DNA from: an uncultured Spirochaetales bacterium
Lineage (GTDB): Bacteria > Spirochaetota > Spirochaetia > Sphaerochaetales > Sphaerochaetaceae
Assembly: GCA_902797395.1 (NCBI GenBank)
Contig: CADBSO010000011.1
Location: 1 to 46,076 of the forward strand
Length of the DNA stretch: 46,076 bases
Direction of reading: 5' to 3'
Shown here: one piece after another, positions 35,466 to 43,259 of the stretch
How positions within the stretch are numbered: the stretch's first letter is position 1
How the letters are laid out: every line of letters begins with the position of its first letter
The notes under the pieces: model-generated
Databases searched by the model: none
What the model was told of the DNA's origin: nothing
What the model saw: the letters and a program-made list of their open reading frames with translations, nothing else
Translations under genes and position numbers: made by a program

Positions 35466-36713
35466 TCAAGTCGAGCTTTTCAGGCCTACCACCTTGCCGC
35501 TCTTGAAATCGCAATAGCAATCGAATCCGTATTCGGCCACGGAATCAAAAAGCTTCTTGCGGCTTTTCACATCCCTGAACACATGCACATAATAGCCTTC
35601 GCCCTGAAGCGCCGACTTCATTTTCAAAACAGAACCGAAATCATCATCCGAATTATAGAAAAGAGCCAATCTGGAAGCCCCTGAAATCCGCATCCCCTTT
35701 TCAGCCAGTATGCTCATTATCCTCTCAAAACCTATCGAAATTCCAACAGCGCCGACCTGTCTTCCTAAAAATTTCCCGATCATTCCATCGTATCTGCCGC
35801 CGCCGGCAATCGATGAGGAGAATTCCTGCGAAACCACCTCCGCAACAATTCCCGTATAATATGACTGTCCGCGAACCAAAACGGGAGAATACGACACGCC
35901 ATATCCTTTCGGAAGCAGAGCGGAAAGCTTTTCAATCACATAACGCAGCTGCGATGAAACCTGACTGGTAGCCTCGCAGTTCAAATCGCCCGACTCTTCC
36001 GATCCAAGCCAGCTTATCAGTTTCCCGATGCTCTCCTGCGCATTTCCAGTCTTAAGCGATGCCGACTTCTCCATAAGCTCGGACGCCACCCCATCTATCC
36101 CGATCTTGTCCTGCTTGTCCAACGAAATGCATACGGTCTCGAAATCCAACTCATCGAACCCGAATGAGAGGAACATGTGCTTCAATATCCTCTTATCGTT
36201 AATCACCAATGTCAGATTCTCAAATCCAAGAAGATGCAATGCGTTGAGGGATGTCAGGAAAAGCTCAATCTCGCAATCAGGGCTTTCATCGCCTATGATG
36301 TCTATATCGCATTGGACAAATTCCCTCAGCCTTCCCTTCTGAGGCCTTTCAGCCCTATAGACGCGACCGGTCTGTATCACCTTGAACGGCATTGGCAGAT
36401 TCGATGCGTTCGCGGAGTAGAATCTGGAAAGAGGAAGCGTGAGATCATAACGCAAAGCCATGTCCGACAGCATCTGACCGCTTTCAATGGCCTTCTGCAG
36501 CTTGTCGCCCCTCTTCATTATCTCGAATATGAGATTGAGATTGCTGCCGCCCTCCGAACGTGATATGTTCTCCACATCCTCAACGGCAGGCGTCTCTATC
36601 CGAAAAAAACCCGATCTCTGATAGAAATCAAGAATCTTCCCAAGAACCTCATTGCGCAGAAACGTCTCGCTTATGCCGCGATCGCACATTCCTCTTACAG
36701 GACTTGTTTTCAT
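35466..36713 (-). CDS. hisS: Histidyl-tRNA synthetase
   Basis: 415 residues. Class II motifs are clear: motif 2 around VYRAERPQKGRLREFVQCDI, the ALRYDLTLPLSRF block, and the histidine-binding and motif 3 region GGGRYDGMIGKF with VGISIGFERI. The C-terminal anticodon domain is about 80 residues. It charges tRNA-His. The ATG overlaps the stop of the oadA-like gene by four bases (ATGA). Confidence 0.95.
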   Translation of the reverse strand: MKTSPVRGMCDRGISETFLRNEVLGKILDFYQRSGFFRIETPAVEDVENISRSEGGSNLNLIFEIMKRGDKLQKAIESGQMLSDMALRYDLTLPLSRFYSANASNLPMPFKVIQTGRVYRAERPQKGRLREFVQCDIDIIGDESPDCEIELFLTSLNALHLLGFENLTLVINDKRILKHMFLSFGFDELDFETVCISLDKQDKIGIDGVASELMEKSASLKTGNAQESIGKLISWLGSEESGDLNCEATSQVSSQLRYVIEKLSALLPKGYGVSYSPVLVRGQSYYTGIVAEVVSQEFSSSIAGGGRYDGMIGKFLGRQVGAVGISIGFERIMSILAEKGMRISGASRLALFYNSDDDFGSVLKMKSALQGEGYYVHVFRDVKSRKKLFDSVAEYGFDCYCDFKSGKVVGLKSST

Positions 36714-38389
36714 GATATGACGCAGACCTTTGATGACTTGGAAATCGAATCACCCGGCTTCACAGACAGCTCGCTGACGGATCCGGAACGCGGAGACACC
36801 AATTCGAATTGCCTTCCGCCGGAGGAATAGACCGCAAGAACCTCACCTCTGCCGATTTTTCCGCCATTCTGAACGGAAACGGAAACTATGCTGCCTTCAG
36901 CGCCGCTTTTCACTACCGTAGATGAATTGCCGGAAGCCTGAGAAGGCGCTGGCGATGGCATTTCCGACTTGAGCCTAACGCCATTAACCTTGCTCTTGCC
37001 CGTAAGGAACATTATCCCCTTCTCCTTACAGCTCGCCGCAATGAATACGTTCTCATCCGTGCAAGGCAAGCCATTGCTCCTAAGAACCTCCTTAGCCGCC
37101 TCAACGCCTTTCTTCGGATCCCTGTTGTTTATGTCGATGCATTTCTCCTTAGTAGGCTCAAGCTTCAATTGCTCGCGAGCGATTGCTACGACCTCAGGAT
37201 CCGGATCAACAGGAGTCTTGCCGAAATAGCCGAGAACCATTTTGCCGTATCCTTCAGCGATCTTCTTCCACTTTCCGAACATGACATTGTTGAAAGCCTG
37301 CTGGAAATAGAATTGCGAAACCGGTGTCACAGATGTCCCATATCCGCCCTTGGCGACCGTCTCGCCCATAGCTTCGACAATCTCAGGATATTTTTCCATG
37401 AGACCATTATCCCTCAGCATCTGGGTATTTGCGGTCAAGGCGCCTCCGGGGAGAGGAAAGAAGGGAATTTCCGGATTCACGGACGAAGCCTCCGGAGGAA
37501 GGAAGTAGTCCGACATGCATTCCTTGAACACATTCTCAGCCTTCTGAATCTTGCTTATGTCTATCTCCTCGCCCTTGTCATTCACCAGAACATAATCAGT
37601 ATGCCTGAGAGCATGCCACATGGTTATTATGTCAACCTGACAGGTTCCGCCCGAAACCGGCTGCATGGAGAGATCCACGATATTCGCGCCGGCGCTTATC
37701 GCTTGCATGTATTGCTGTATGCAGCATCCGGCAGTATCATGAGAGTGCATCGCAATTGGAACATCCGGTCCGAGAATCTCGCGCGCCTTCCGTATCGTAT
37801 CGTAAACATACTTGGGGGTGGAAGTTCCGGAAGCATCCTTATAGCAGAGGGAATCAAACGGAATCTTAGCATCCATTATGTTATGAAGTATCATCTCATA
37901 GAAAGCCGGATCATGCGCGCCCTTGGCATTAGGCGGCAAGCTCATCATCGTTATCACCGCCTCGTGCTTCAGCCCCGCATTCCTTATGGATCTGGCGCTA
38001 TCGATCATATTGTTGACATCATTAAGCGCATCGAAATTCCTTATTGTCGTCATTCCGTGCTTTTTGAAAAGCCTCGCATGCAAATCTATTATATCGCTGC
38101 TCTGGCTTTCAAGACCTACGACATTCACACCCCTTGAAAGGGTTTGCAGATTTATGCCGTCCCCGACAGTCCTTCTGAATTCGTCCATCATGGCGAAAGC
38201 ATCCTCGTTGGTATAAAAATACAACGCCTGGAATCTGGCTCCGCCACCGGCCTCGAAATGATCGATTCCCGCCTCCGCAGCAGCCGCGACAGCCTTCATG
38301 AAATCCTTTGTGAACACTCTGGCTCCATACACTGACTGGAACCCGTCCCTGAACGCAGTGCACATGAACCTAATCGGTTTCTTGCCCAT
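36710..38389 (-). CDS. OadA/PycB-type carboxyltransferase with a biotinyl-like domain that lacks the biotinylated lysine
   Basis: 559 residues from ATG 38389 (GGAG about ten bases upstream; a GTG at 38398 sits too close). The carboxyltransferase domain is intact: FRDGFQSVYG, CYKDASG with the carbamylated metal-site Lys, and MHSHDTAG with the two His ligands, then the OadA-type C-terminal domain. A Ser/Pro linker leads to a biotinyl/lipoyl fold (GSIVSVSVQNGGKIGRGEV to VCVIS), but the AMKM site is replaced by SGGR; Gly525 stands where the biotin Lys should be. So it cannot be biotinylated there. It may work with a separate biotin carrier, or decarboxylate without one. Confidence 0.88.
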   Translation of the reverse strand: MGKKPIRFMCTAFRDGFQSVYGARVFTKDFMKAVAAAAEAGIDHFEAGGGARFQALYFYTNEDAFAMMDEFRRTVGDGINLQTLSRGVNVVGLESQSSDIIDLHARLFKKHGMTTIRNFDALNDVNNMIDSARSIRNAGLKHEAVITMMSLPPNAKGAHDPAFYEMILHNIMDAKIPFDSLCYKDASGTSTPKYVYDTIRKAREILGPDVPIAMHSHDTAGCCIQQYMQAISAGANIVDLSMQPVSGGTCQVDIITMWHALRHTDYVLVNDKGEEIDISKIQKAENVFKECMSDYFLPPEASSVNPEIPFFPLPGGALTANTQMLRDNGLMEKYPEIVEAMGETVAKGGYGTSVTPVSQFYFQQAFNNVMFGKWKKIAEGYGKMVLGYFGKTPVDPDPEVVAIAREQLKLEPTKEKCIDINNRDPKKGVEAAKEVLRSNGLPCTDENVFIAASCKEKGIMFLTGKSKVNGVRLKSEMPSPAPSQASGNSSTVVKSGAEGSIVSVSVQNGGKIGRGEVLAVYSSGGRQFELVSPRSGSVSELSVKPGDSISKSSKVCVIS

Positions 38390-38546
38390 CCGAATCACTC
38401 TCCTTATCCTCTTCTTTTGCTATGCCCTCTTTCCTCAATATCCTGTTGTCGATGAATCTGCTTATGGCTTTGGTAAGGTAAATCAATGCGAATAAAGCGG
38501 CAAAAGCCGCAATGACTATGATTATCGCTTTAAGCAACCTGATCAT
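38370..38546 (-). CDS. Small single-helix membrane protein, OadG-like
   Basis: 58 residues, MIRLLKAIIIVIAAFAALFA followed by LIYLTKAISRFIDN and an acidic hydrophilic tail. One N-terminal membrane helix with a charged tail is the layout of the gamma subunit of oxaloacetate decarboxylase, which tethers OadA to OadB. It precedes and overlaps the oadA-like gene, which supports the call; sequence similarity is too low to be sure. No strong ribosome-binding site precedes the ATG at 38546. The beta subunit (OadB) is not in the window. Confidence 0.6.
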   Translation of the reverse strand: MIRLLKAIIIVIAAFAALFALIYLTKAISRFIDNRILRKEGIAKEEDKESDSDGQETD

Positions 38547-38698
38547 GACAACACCGAATGCGCCCTAACCTGCCAGAGGGCGTTTTCGAAAAACCCCATC
38601 GAACACGCGCATGCGACCTATCTTGTTTCCGCAAATTCATAATGCCACGGCATGCGAAAACAAAATCACATAAGAAAGGTTTTTTCAAATTTCCTCTA

Positions 38699-38727
38699 AT
38701 TATCCTACAAACCACTTTAAAATGCAA
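38699..38727 (-). promoter_or_regulatory. Probable promoter for the oadG-oadA-hisS-adk operon
   Basis: TTGCAT (38722-38727), 17 bases, GATAAT (38699-38704) on the minus strand, leaving a leader of about 145 bases. TTGTTT-N16-TATGAA nearer the gene is an alternative. Confidence 0.45.
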
Positions 38728-38785
38728 AGCATGCCCCCACGCATATGCGAATTAATCCCGAAAATCCCGCATATCCTTATATATG

Positions 38786-38963
38786 AAGAGGTTTTTTCAA
38801 AACTCCTCCCTTCATGCTGCTCGCTCTTTTGAACCAGGGCATAAATCCGGCGGATTCTTCTCAAAAACCCCAAATACATACAGTATTCGCGGTTTTCTCG
38901 AAGAATGCCCCGGTTCAAAATAGGCTTCGCATCATTTTGAAATGAGTTTTGAAAAAACCTCAT
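38786..38963. repeat. Long imperfect palindrome, nested arms
   Basis: Outer arms of 18 bases, perfect: GAGGTTTTTTCAAAACTC (38788-38805) and its complement (38944-38961). Middle arms TTTTGAACCAGGGCAT (38827-38842) and ATGCCCCGGTTCAAAA (38905-38920), one mismatch. Inner arms ATTCTTC, AAAACC and ATAC (38854-38877) pair with GTAT, GGTTTT and GAAGAAT (38883-38906) around a 5-base loop. The arms stay in register apart from an 11-13 base bulge. Folded, it is one large hairpin; it could be a miniature repeat element. Confidence 0.7.
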
Positions 38964-39060
38964 GAAACAAGTAATAAGCGCGCTTTCATAAACCTGATGC
39001 CAAAAAAAGCCAATGCGTTTCAGGGGCTAAGTCAAACCTTGAAACTTTCAAAAGGTTTTT

Positions 39061-40554
39061 TCAAGAATAGCCTTGAAGCCCGTCAAAAGGCTTTGCCTTC
39101 GATTTGCTGAGAACAGCTAAAGACAGGAACATGGCGACAATCAGCACCACACACAAAAATCCCGATACCCCCAAATCAGCCGACAACCCGGCGCAAAAGA
39201 CCAAAATCCTTTTCATGATCAAATGCAGATACCGTGCCAGAAAAGACAGCACCGCGCTTCTCGGAAAAGCAACGAAACAAGCGGCAAGAACCATGAAAAC
39301 CGATGCCATCGCACCTGCGACGGGACCAATTAATAAAGACATCGGCATGAATCCGGAGGATTCGAGCAAACCAACCGCAGCCGAGAAAGACACAGCGCAA
39401 AAGCCGAACGAGAAATAGCCCGCCAGAATTTTCGGAACGCGCATCGCAAACGCAACCGACACCGGCCTGCCAAGAAGCATTATGCCGCAAGTCGCAAGAT
39501 AAGAGTAATCGAACGAAATCGAAACAACCGTCATCGGAAACAGCACATTCTGCAAGAGAAAGCCCAACGGAAGCAGCAGCTTGCGATCATCGGAAAAAAC
39601 ATGCGAAAGCAGAAACATCAGATACGCTCTGACAAACGAAGCGCTTCTTGACGCGATCATGAAATACGCGCTGACAATCAAAACAGTCACAATGTTGGAT
39701 TTCACCATCGTCAGCCTTCTACGGGAAATTCTCAAGATAATAGCGGCAACCACATTCAAATGCATCCCGGACAAGGCGAAAACAAAAGCAAGTCCAGTCG
39801 CGCCTATGCTTTCACGCACATCGTCGTCGAATTCCACCGCATTGCGGCCGAACAGCAATTTCATTGCCATTCCTCTGGCGGAGGCATCCTCGTCGCTCCT
39901 AAAACGATTTGTCATCGTCATAATGCGTCTCTCGGCAAATGCTAACGCCCTCACCCTTAAATCCGAAACGGACGAACGCCTCACCAAGCGACATGAATCA
40001 GCAAAATACAAACCATCGCCATCGCTTTCGCTGACACCAAAAAATTCAACCGCATCGCCATACGCCCCGCGCCAATCCGAGTCCCTCACATATACGCTGA
40101 CAATCCTTGAAGCAGTGGATTCGATGAATCCATTTCCGATAACTTGCGCTTTGACAGAATACAAACAGCCTCCCTTGCGGGTCACAGAACTATCCTGGCA
40201 AAGCGTTCCGGAGATCCGATTTATTTCTCCTATGGAAAACGGCCTCGAACTTCGAAAGCAATTGCACGAATAAACCAACCCGCAAAGAACCGCGACTGCG
40301 AATATCAGCGCCATAGATCGTCCGAACATTCCAGCGGCATCCTTGGAAACGCCATGGAAAACGGAACCGGAAGTCCCCGATCCGCAACAAAACCTCGGTA
40401 AAACCCAAACCACAACGATTCCAAGCAAAACCGCGCATGCTTGCAACACGAGCGAGCGCTTGAAGAACACAAGCAGAACAACGGCGATATTCAATGCGAC
40501 AATAGAAACACGATACCTCATCATACCAAATCCGAATGCGATGCGCATTCGCAT
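39061..40554 (-). CDS. ComEC/Rec2-family DNA-uptake channel protein, membrane domain only
   Basis: 497 residues with about ten membrane helices. An OB-like N-terminal segment after the first helices and the competence core GATGLAFVFALSGMHLNVVA (the family's SGLH-like motif) identify ComEC. No C-terminal metallo-beta-lactamase domain is present, as in shorter members. ComEC carries single-stranded DNA across the inner membrane during transformation; other competence genes are not in the window. The start is uncertain: ATGs at 40554, 40524 and 40521 all lack good ribosome-binding sites. An inverted repeat lies over the first codons. Confidence 0.82.
   Translation of the reverse strand: MRMRIAFGFGMMRYRVSIVALNIAVVLLVFFKRSLVLQACAVLLGIVVVWVLPRFCCGSGTSGSVFHGVSKDAAGMFGRSMALIFAVAVLCGLVYSCNCFRSSRPFSIGEINRISGTLCQDSSVTRKGGCLYSVKAQVIGNGFIESTASRIVSVYVRDSDWRGAYGDAVEFFGVSESDGDGLYFADSCRLVRRSSVSDLRVRALAFAERRIMTMTNRFRSDEDASARGMAMKLLFGRNAVEFDDDVRESIGATGLAFVFALSGMHLNVVAAIILRISRRRLTMVKSNIVTVLIVSAYFMIASRSASFVRAYLMFLLSHVFSDDRKLLLPLGFLLQNVLFPMTVVSISFDYSYLATCGIMLLGRPVSVAFAMRVPKILAGYFSFGFCAVSFSAAVGLLESSGFMPMSLLIGPVAGAMASVFMVLAACFVAFPRSAVLSFLARYLHLIMKRILVFCAGLSADLGVSGFLCVVLIVAMFLSLAVLSKSKAKPFDGLQGYS
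40533..40551. other. Perfect inverted repeat at the comEC start
   Basis: CGAATGCG and CGCATTCG arms of 8 bases separated by ATG. If translation starts at 40524, this hairpin lies nine bases upstream and could mask initiation; if at 40554 it is within codons 2-8. Confidence 0.4.
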
Positions 40555-40675
40555 ATGAGATGAGGATCGAAAACGGGTTTTGTCACCTGCAACAGACGAA
40601 GCGACTGCCTGTCAAAGGGCATGAGCAGATGGTCATTGCAAGACAACGCAAAAATCCAATCCGGATTTCAAAAAC

Positions 40676-40975
40676 TCAGAAACATGCCTCCATCAGAAGC
40701 ACCACAAGGCTCCCAACAACAGAAACGATCATCATGGGAACATTGAAAAACGCGAGCGTGATGCAGATGACAGCGGCTATGGATGCGCTGACGACATCTC
40801 CCGTAGCAAAAAAAACCGAAGGAAACACCATGCTCGAAAGAACCGCATAAGGCATGTAGCTGAACAAGCTGTAAAGAAATCGCGATTTGATTTTCCTTTG
40901 AAAGAAAGCAAATGGCACCATCCTTATCAGATAGGTAATCAGCGACATCAGCAATATCATCAGATATGCATTCAT
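40676..40975 (-). CDS. azlD: AzlD-family branched-chain amino-acid exporter small subunit
   Basis: 99 residues and about four membrane helices, with the family start MNAYLMILLMSLITYLIRMV and FSYMPYAVLSSMVFPSVFF. AzlD forms an exporter with AzlC for branched-chain amino acids and analogues. It overlaps azlC by four bases (ATGA). Confidence 0.88.
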   Translation of the reverse strand: MNAYLMILLMSLITYLIRMVPFAFFQRKIKSRFLYSLFSYMPYAVLSSMVFPSVFFATGDVVSASIAAVICITLAFFNVPMMIVSVVGSLVVLLMEACF

Positions 40976-41745
40976 GCCAAGCCGCCTTCCGCCCGTTCGC
41001 CGGCAGGCGATTCAATGTCGGATGATGCGCCGCCCTCACGACCAGATTGGGATTTCACAGGAAAAATCCAAGCAGCCAATGCCGCGCTCAGTACCGATGA
41101 GATCACAACCGCATATCCGGGCCGTATCCCATTCGCGCAAAAATGAAGGGTTGTGCTGATCAAAGCAGCCAAAAGCACGCAAAAAAGCGCCGGCTTGCTC
41201 CGTCTGGCCTCTGGAACTATTATTGATATCAGCATCGCATGTATCAGTATGGACATTGCGGCCGAAACATCAGACGAAACCACCTCTCCAGCGAATGCCC
41301 CCACAAAAGTCCCCGCAGTCCACCCCGCAATCGGACCCAATATCAGCAAAACAACGGATTTCGGAGTTATCTGCCCCTTTTCATTCGCGAGAACCGCAAA
41401 AATCTCATCCGTTATCCCGTAAGCAGCAAGAAAACGACATCGCCTGTTGAAATCCATTGAAAACCGCTTTTGCGACAACGAAATCGCCATAAGCGCATAA
41501 CGTATGTTTATAACAATCTGCGCCACAACCAACTGCAAATAATCGCCGCCATCTCCAAAAACCGAAATTGCGGAGATCTCACCTGCAGACGTAAGATTGG
41601 CAGCCGACATAAGCGTAGCCTGAAAAGGCGTCATGCCGTTTTTTCCAGCGTAGACCCCAACGCCTATCGCCACGAAAAAATAACCGATCATTATGGGAAC
41701 ACCAGCGAAAAAACCTTTCGCCAAATCAGAATTGCCGCTTTTCAT
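40972..41745 (-). CDS. azlC: AzlC-family branched-chain amino-acid exporter large subunit
   Basis: 257 residues. FAGVPIMIGYFFVAIGVGVY and LTSAGEISAISVFG are AzlC signatures, and NIRYALMAISLSQ is the conserved second block. About seven to eight membrane helices are seen, followed by a hydrophilic tail of about 25 residues (KSQSGREGG onward) not typical of the family. Paired with azlD downstream. It begins 18 bases after prfA with AAGGG seven bases from the ATG. Confidence 0.9.
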   Translation of the reverse strand: MKSGNSDLAKGFFAGVPIMIGYFFVAIGVGVYAGKNGMTPFQATLMSAANLTSAGEISAISVFGDGGDYLQLVVAQIVINIRYALMAISLSQKRFSMDFNRRCRFLAAYGITDEIFAVLANEKGQITPKSVVLLILGPIAGWTAGTFVGAFAGEVVSSDVSAAMSILIHAMLISIIVPEARRSKPALFCVLLAALISTTLHFCANGIRPGYAVVISSVLSAALAAWIFPVKSQSGREGGASSDIESPAGERAEGGLA

Positions 41746-41763
41746 CCGCTGCCCTTCGATTCG

Positions 41764-42825
41764 TCATGTCTGGAGCAGGGCCTTGTTTCCGTCCGCTATC
41801 TTCAGCGCATCAAGAACCTCATCCATATCACCATCCATAAAAGCATCCAGATGATAAAGGGTAAGGTTTATCCTATGATCCGTAACCCGATTTTGAGGAA
41901 AATTATATGTCCTGATTCTTCCGGACCTATCTCCGCTTCCAACCATTTCACGCCTCTGGCTGTCACGCTCGGCCCTCTTCTTCTCCTCTTCAAGATTCAA
42001 AAGCCTTGAACGCAAAACACGCATAGCCTTGTTCTTGTTCTTCAATTGGGATTTCTCATCCTGCTGAATGACAACAAGTCCAGTCGGAAGATGCGTGAGA
42101 CGAACCGCGCTGTCAGTAGTGTTGACGCATTGTCCGCCATGACCTCCAGCGCGCATGACATCAATCCTAAGATCCTCAGGCCGTATGACTATATCGGTTT
42201 CCTCGGCCTCGGGAAGAACAGCAACGGTAACAGCGGATGTATGAATCCGACCCGAGCTTTCCGTTTGAGGAATCCGCTGAACCCGATGCGTACCGCCTTC
42301 GTACCTCAAAGCGGCATACACATTCTTTCCGGAAAGCGAAAATACCACTTCCTTGAATCCCTGCAAAAGAGTCTCATTGGAATTCATGATCTCCAATTTC
42401 CATCCTTTTCTTTCCGCGAACCTGCTATACATCCTGAAAAGATCACCGGCAAACAGCGCGGCCTCCTCACCGCCTGTTCCAGCTCTGATCTCCATGATGA
42501 TGTTCTTTCCATCAAGCGGATCGGGTGGAATGATAAGAAGGCGACATCTATTCGTGACCTTCTCTATTTCAGCGTCGATCTCGGCAAGCTCAAGCTTGGC
42601 CATGCGGGATATCTCCTCATCGCTATCGTCCGAAAGCAGATATGCGCCCTCACGATCCTCGACAAGCTTCTTAAGATGTCGGATCTCCTCTACGACAGGC
42701 TCCAAATGCGAACGCTCAAGCATGAGCTCCTTGTATCTCTTCGGTTCGGAAGATATGTCAAGAGACTCCAAGCTCGAAGTGTTCTGAGCCAAGCGCCTTT
42801 CAAAATCCTCAAGCAGCTCAACCAT
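41764..42825 (-). CDS. prfA: Peptide chain release factor 1
   Basis: 353 residues. The catalytic GGQ is at 230-232 in [17 protein letters not shown] and the stop-codon-reading PxT motif is PQT at 186-188 in [10 protein letters not shown], so it reads UAA and UAG. [18 protein letters not shown] sequence ([14 protein letters not shown]) precedes it. The usual partner prmC, which methylates the GGQ glutamine, is not adjacent. The gene begins only five bases after a lipoprotein gene with a weak ribosome-binding site, an unusual pairing. Confidence 0.95.
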   Translation of the reverse strand: MVELLEDFERRLAQNTSSLESLDISSEPKRYKELMLERSHLEPVVEEIRHLKKLVEDREGAYLLSDDSDEEISRMAKLELAEIDAEIEKVTNRCRLLIIPPDPLDGKNIIMEIRAGTGGEEAALFAGDLFRMYSRFAERKGWKLEIMNSNETLLQGFKEVVFSLSGKNVYAALRYEGGTHRVQRIPQTESSGRIHTSAVTVAVLPEAEETDIVIRPEDLRIDVMRAGGHGGQCVNTTDSAVRLTHLPTGLVVIQQDEKSQLKNKNKAMRVLRSRLLNLEEEKKRAERDSQRREMVGSGDRSGRIRTYNFPQNRVTDHRINLTLYHLDAFMDGDMDEVLDALKIADGNKALLQT

Positions 42826-42830
42826 CCGAC

Positions 42831-43244
42831 TTACACGCCACCCTGCTGACTCAGCTTGTAATAAACATAAAGCGTAGCATCACTTGCGAACGGAACCGAA
42901 CCGATGCTTGCAGCAGGTATCGATTTTTCAATCTTGCTGTCGTCAGGCATGGAAACAGGCACGACATAATCAGTCGCTTCATTGAATCCGGGCTTCACTA
43001 TGAAAAATTTCTCAATATCACATCCGGATATCGCAAATGCGGTTGTGGAAATAGCAGCCGCGGTATTGGCGTTTATCACATTTCCGCGCAAAACAACAAC
43101 ATCAAGCTCCTGCAAAACTGCAGCCTGCAAGCCACCCACCATATATTTGAACTTCAGCTTCACATAATTGCTCTCAGGCGCCTTGCATGACAAGGAAAGC
43201 AAAGCCACAGCAATTGAAAACAAACCCAATGCGATTCTTTTCAT
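42831..43244 (-). CDS. Small lipoprotein, related to a module of the upstream lipoprotein
   Basis: 137 residues with lipobox LSLSC (Cys20). [24 protein letters not shown] and [10 protein letters not shown] match in order the TLTIKYLREI, DSINLPMLKGTVL and MTLYAYYERA segments of the 464-residue lipoprotein encoded upstream, so both share a domain of about 115 residues. It starts seven bases from GGGGG, 15 bases after that gene. Unknown function; an envelope role is likely from the signal. Confidence 0.75.
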   Translation of the reverse strand: MKRIALGLFSIAVALLSLSCKAPESNYVKLKFKYMVGGLQAAVLQELDVVVLRGNVINANTAAAISTTAFAISGCDIEKFFIVKPGFNEATDYVVPVSMPDDSKIEKSIPAASIGSVPFASDATLYVYYKLSQQGGV

Positions 43245-43259
43245 ACAAATTCCCCCAAA

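Larger units (their letters stand above)
38547..39060. other. Gene-free region with long palindrome and repeated GTTTTTTCAA motifs
   Basis: No gene is supported over 514 bases between comEC and the oadG-like gene. It holds the 176-base imperfect palindrome listed separately, four copies of GTTTTTTCAA or its complement, a CGCCCT/AGGGCG hairpin at 38561-38582 and one promoter-like pair. No clear T-tailed terminator for comEC was found, only a weak AGCC/GGCT stem with a T7 run near 39003-39030. Confidence 0.6.

Noticed and set aside
37169-38137. 322-codon open frame on the plus strand
   Set aside because: It is antisense to the oadA-like gene, whose catalytic motifs fix the true frame, and its translation has no recognisable domain.
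38700-38963. 87-codon open frame on the minus strand inside the palindrome
   Set aside because: It has no ribosome-binding site or domain, and its FEKTS, FFQNS and similar segments simply reflect the repeated TTTTGAAAAAACC motif.
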